Origin: Saprolegnia diclina VS20
Taxonomy: Eukaryota > Oomycota > Saprolegniomycetes > Saprolegniales > Saprolegniaceae
Reading direction: 5' to 3'
DNA length: 28,616 bases
NCBI RefSeq assembly: GCF_000281045.1
Contig: NW_008246121.1
Location: forward strand, 309,158 to 337,773
The position numbers and the translations under genes are program-made. Position 1 is the first letter of the stretch, and each line of letters opens with the position of its first letter. Under the pieces are notes generated by a model that saw only the letters and a program-made list of their open reading frames with translations, was not told the DNA's origin and did not search any database. This document shows, in pieces, positions 28,121 to 28,616 of the stretch.

Positions 28121-28616
28121 ATGGTTCGGTCACGCCCACGGCCCGTCCTCCCGTTGCCAGCCACGATGCAGGCGATCGTGGTCGTCAAGCTTGGGAGTCG
28201 CGCCAAGTCAAGAACCACCGCAGGCCAAGCGACCATGGACGTGGACTTGCAGTCACCCTTTTCATGTCTCCATGACGCCATCTCTCTCGAAGTCCAGCGC
28301 ATTCGGCTCGCGTGCAATGCGTCTGCGATGGCCGCCAAGGAAAAATGGGTCATGGGGTCACCAGACCCGCTGCGTATTCACTTCAAGTCGGGTGTCTCCA
28401 AGAAGCAAGCCGAGTACGTTGAACTGGACAGCGTCAACTTTATTGCTCAGTGTACGTCTGCTTCGAAGTCTGTCCAGCAAAAGCGTGCAGCCGCGATGGC
28501 GACCTACAAGCTCGAGCTCTTTGTGTATGCAGCCAGGGTCCAGCCGACCATCGAGCGCGCCACTGTGGAACGCGCCGAGGCTGTGGTAGGAGGAATTTCA
28601 CATTTGCATTGTAGTA
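28121..28616 (+). CDS. Unidentified protein, 5' part, runs off the window
   Basis: Open from ATG at 28121 to the last base (165 codons). The first codons read MVRSRPRPVLPLPATMQAIV; a second ATG (MQAIVVVKLGSRAKS) at 28166 is an alternative start. The later part is well structured: SPFSCLHDAISLEVQRIRLA, KEKWVMGSPDPLRIHFKSGV and YVELDSVNFIAQC, with several amphipathic helices. A GTAGGA sequence near 28590 could be a splice donor. I do not recognise the family. Low-gap coding composition and the absence of stops support a real gene. Confidence 0.5.
   Translation, partial: MVRSRPRPVLPLPATMQAIVVVKLGSRAKSRTTAGQATMDVDLQSPFSCLHDAISLEVQRIRLACNASAMAAKEKWVMGSPDPLRIHFKSGVSKKQAEYVELDSVNFIAQCTSASKSVQQKRAAAMATYKLELFVYAARVQPTIERATVERAEAVVGGISHLHCS

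Overview
The window looks like nuclear DNA of an oomycete, most likely a saprolegnialean (Aphanomyces, Saprolegnia or Achlya type). This is an inference from gene content: a cluster of LRR receptor kinases of the TKL class, PX-RING proteins, a condensin II subunit and DUF2306/DUF4419 proteins. It also rests on intron style: most introns I could place are 34-61 nt long with GT..TAG or GT..CAG ends, and codons are GC-rich. There are no operons, no bacterial ribosome binding sites, no CRISPR and no rRNA or tRNA gene that I can recognise. No searches were run.

Left part (1-5 kb): a GATA microsatellite, an intact DUF4419 gene (+), and a PX-RING gene (-) facing a broken copy of itself (+), tail to tail. 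Then come a stretch resembling the 3' end of a non-LTR retrotransposon, a third RING-H2 remnant (-) and a decayed second DUF4419 copy (+). This is a graveyard of local duplications.

Centre (5-20.4 kb): four receptor-like kinase genes in alternating orientation (+, -, +, -). Two can be fully modelled: 5232-7979, 13 exons, 686 aa; and 11033-13620, 13 exons, 659 aa. In both the frame stays open across every junction, and the summed exon length is a multiple of three. The copy at 17752-20386 (-) has the same layout. All three have a signal peptide, a Cys cap, one LRR per exon with phase-2 introns, a Cys-pair module, a Ser/Thr/Pro stalk, a TM helix and a TKL kinase. The copy at 8136-~9763 (-) has the same kinase but a different ectodomain and a probable frameshift. 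The last three kinase exons measure 259, 142 and 254 nt in three copies (251 in the fourth). Exons and introns there are nearly identical, whereas ectodomains and N-lobes differ widely. A housekeeping gene, condensin II subunit G2 (NCAPG2, 10 exons, 999 aa), sits between the third and fourth receptor genes.

Right part (20.4-28.6 kb): a 39-bp imperfect palindrome beside a 5'-truncated copy of the retroelement-like repeat, an intronless sugar-1-phosphate nucleotidyltransferase-like gene (-), a DUF2306 membrane protein (-), a dead kinase fragment (+) and an unidentified open frame running off the right edge (+). Long stretches around 20.7-22.0, 23.6-25.7 and 27.3-28.1 kb hold no gene I can support.

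The receptor family is the main point of interest: its ectodomains vary, while its kinase C-lobe and embedded introns look homogenised, and a conversion-like patch appears even in a dead copy.
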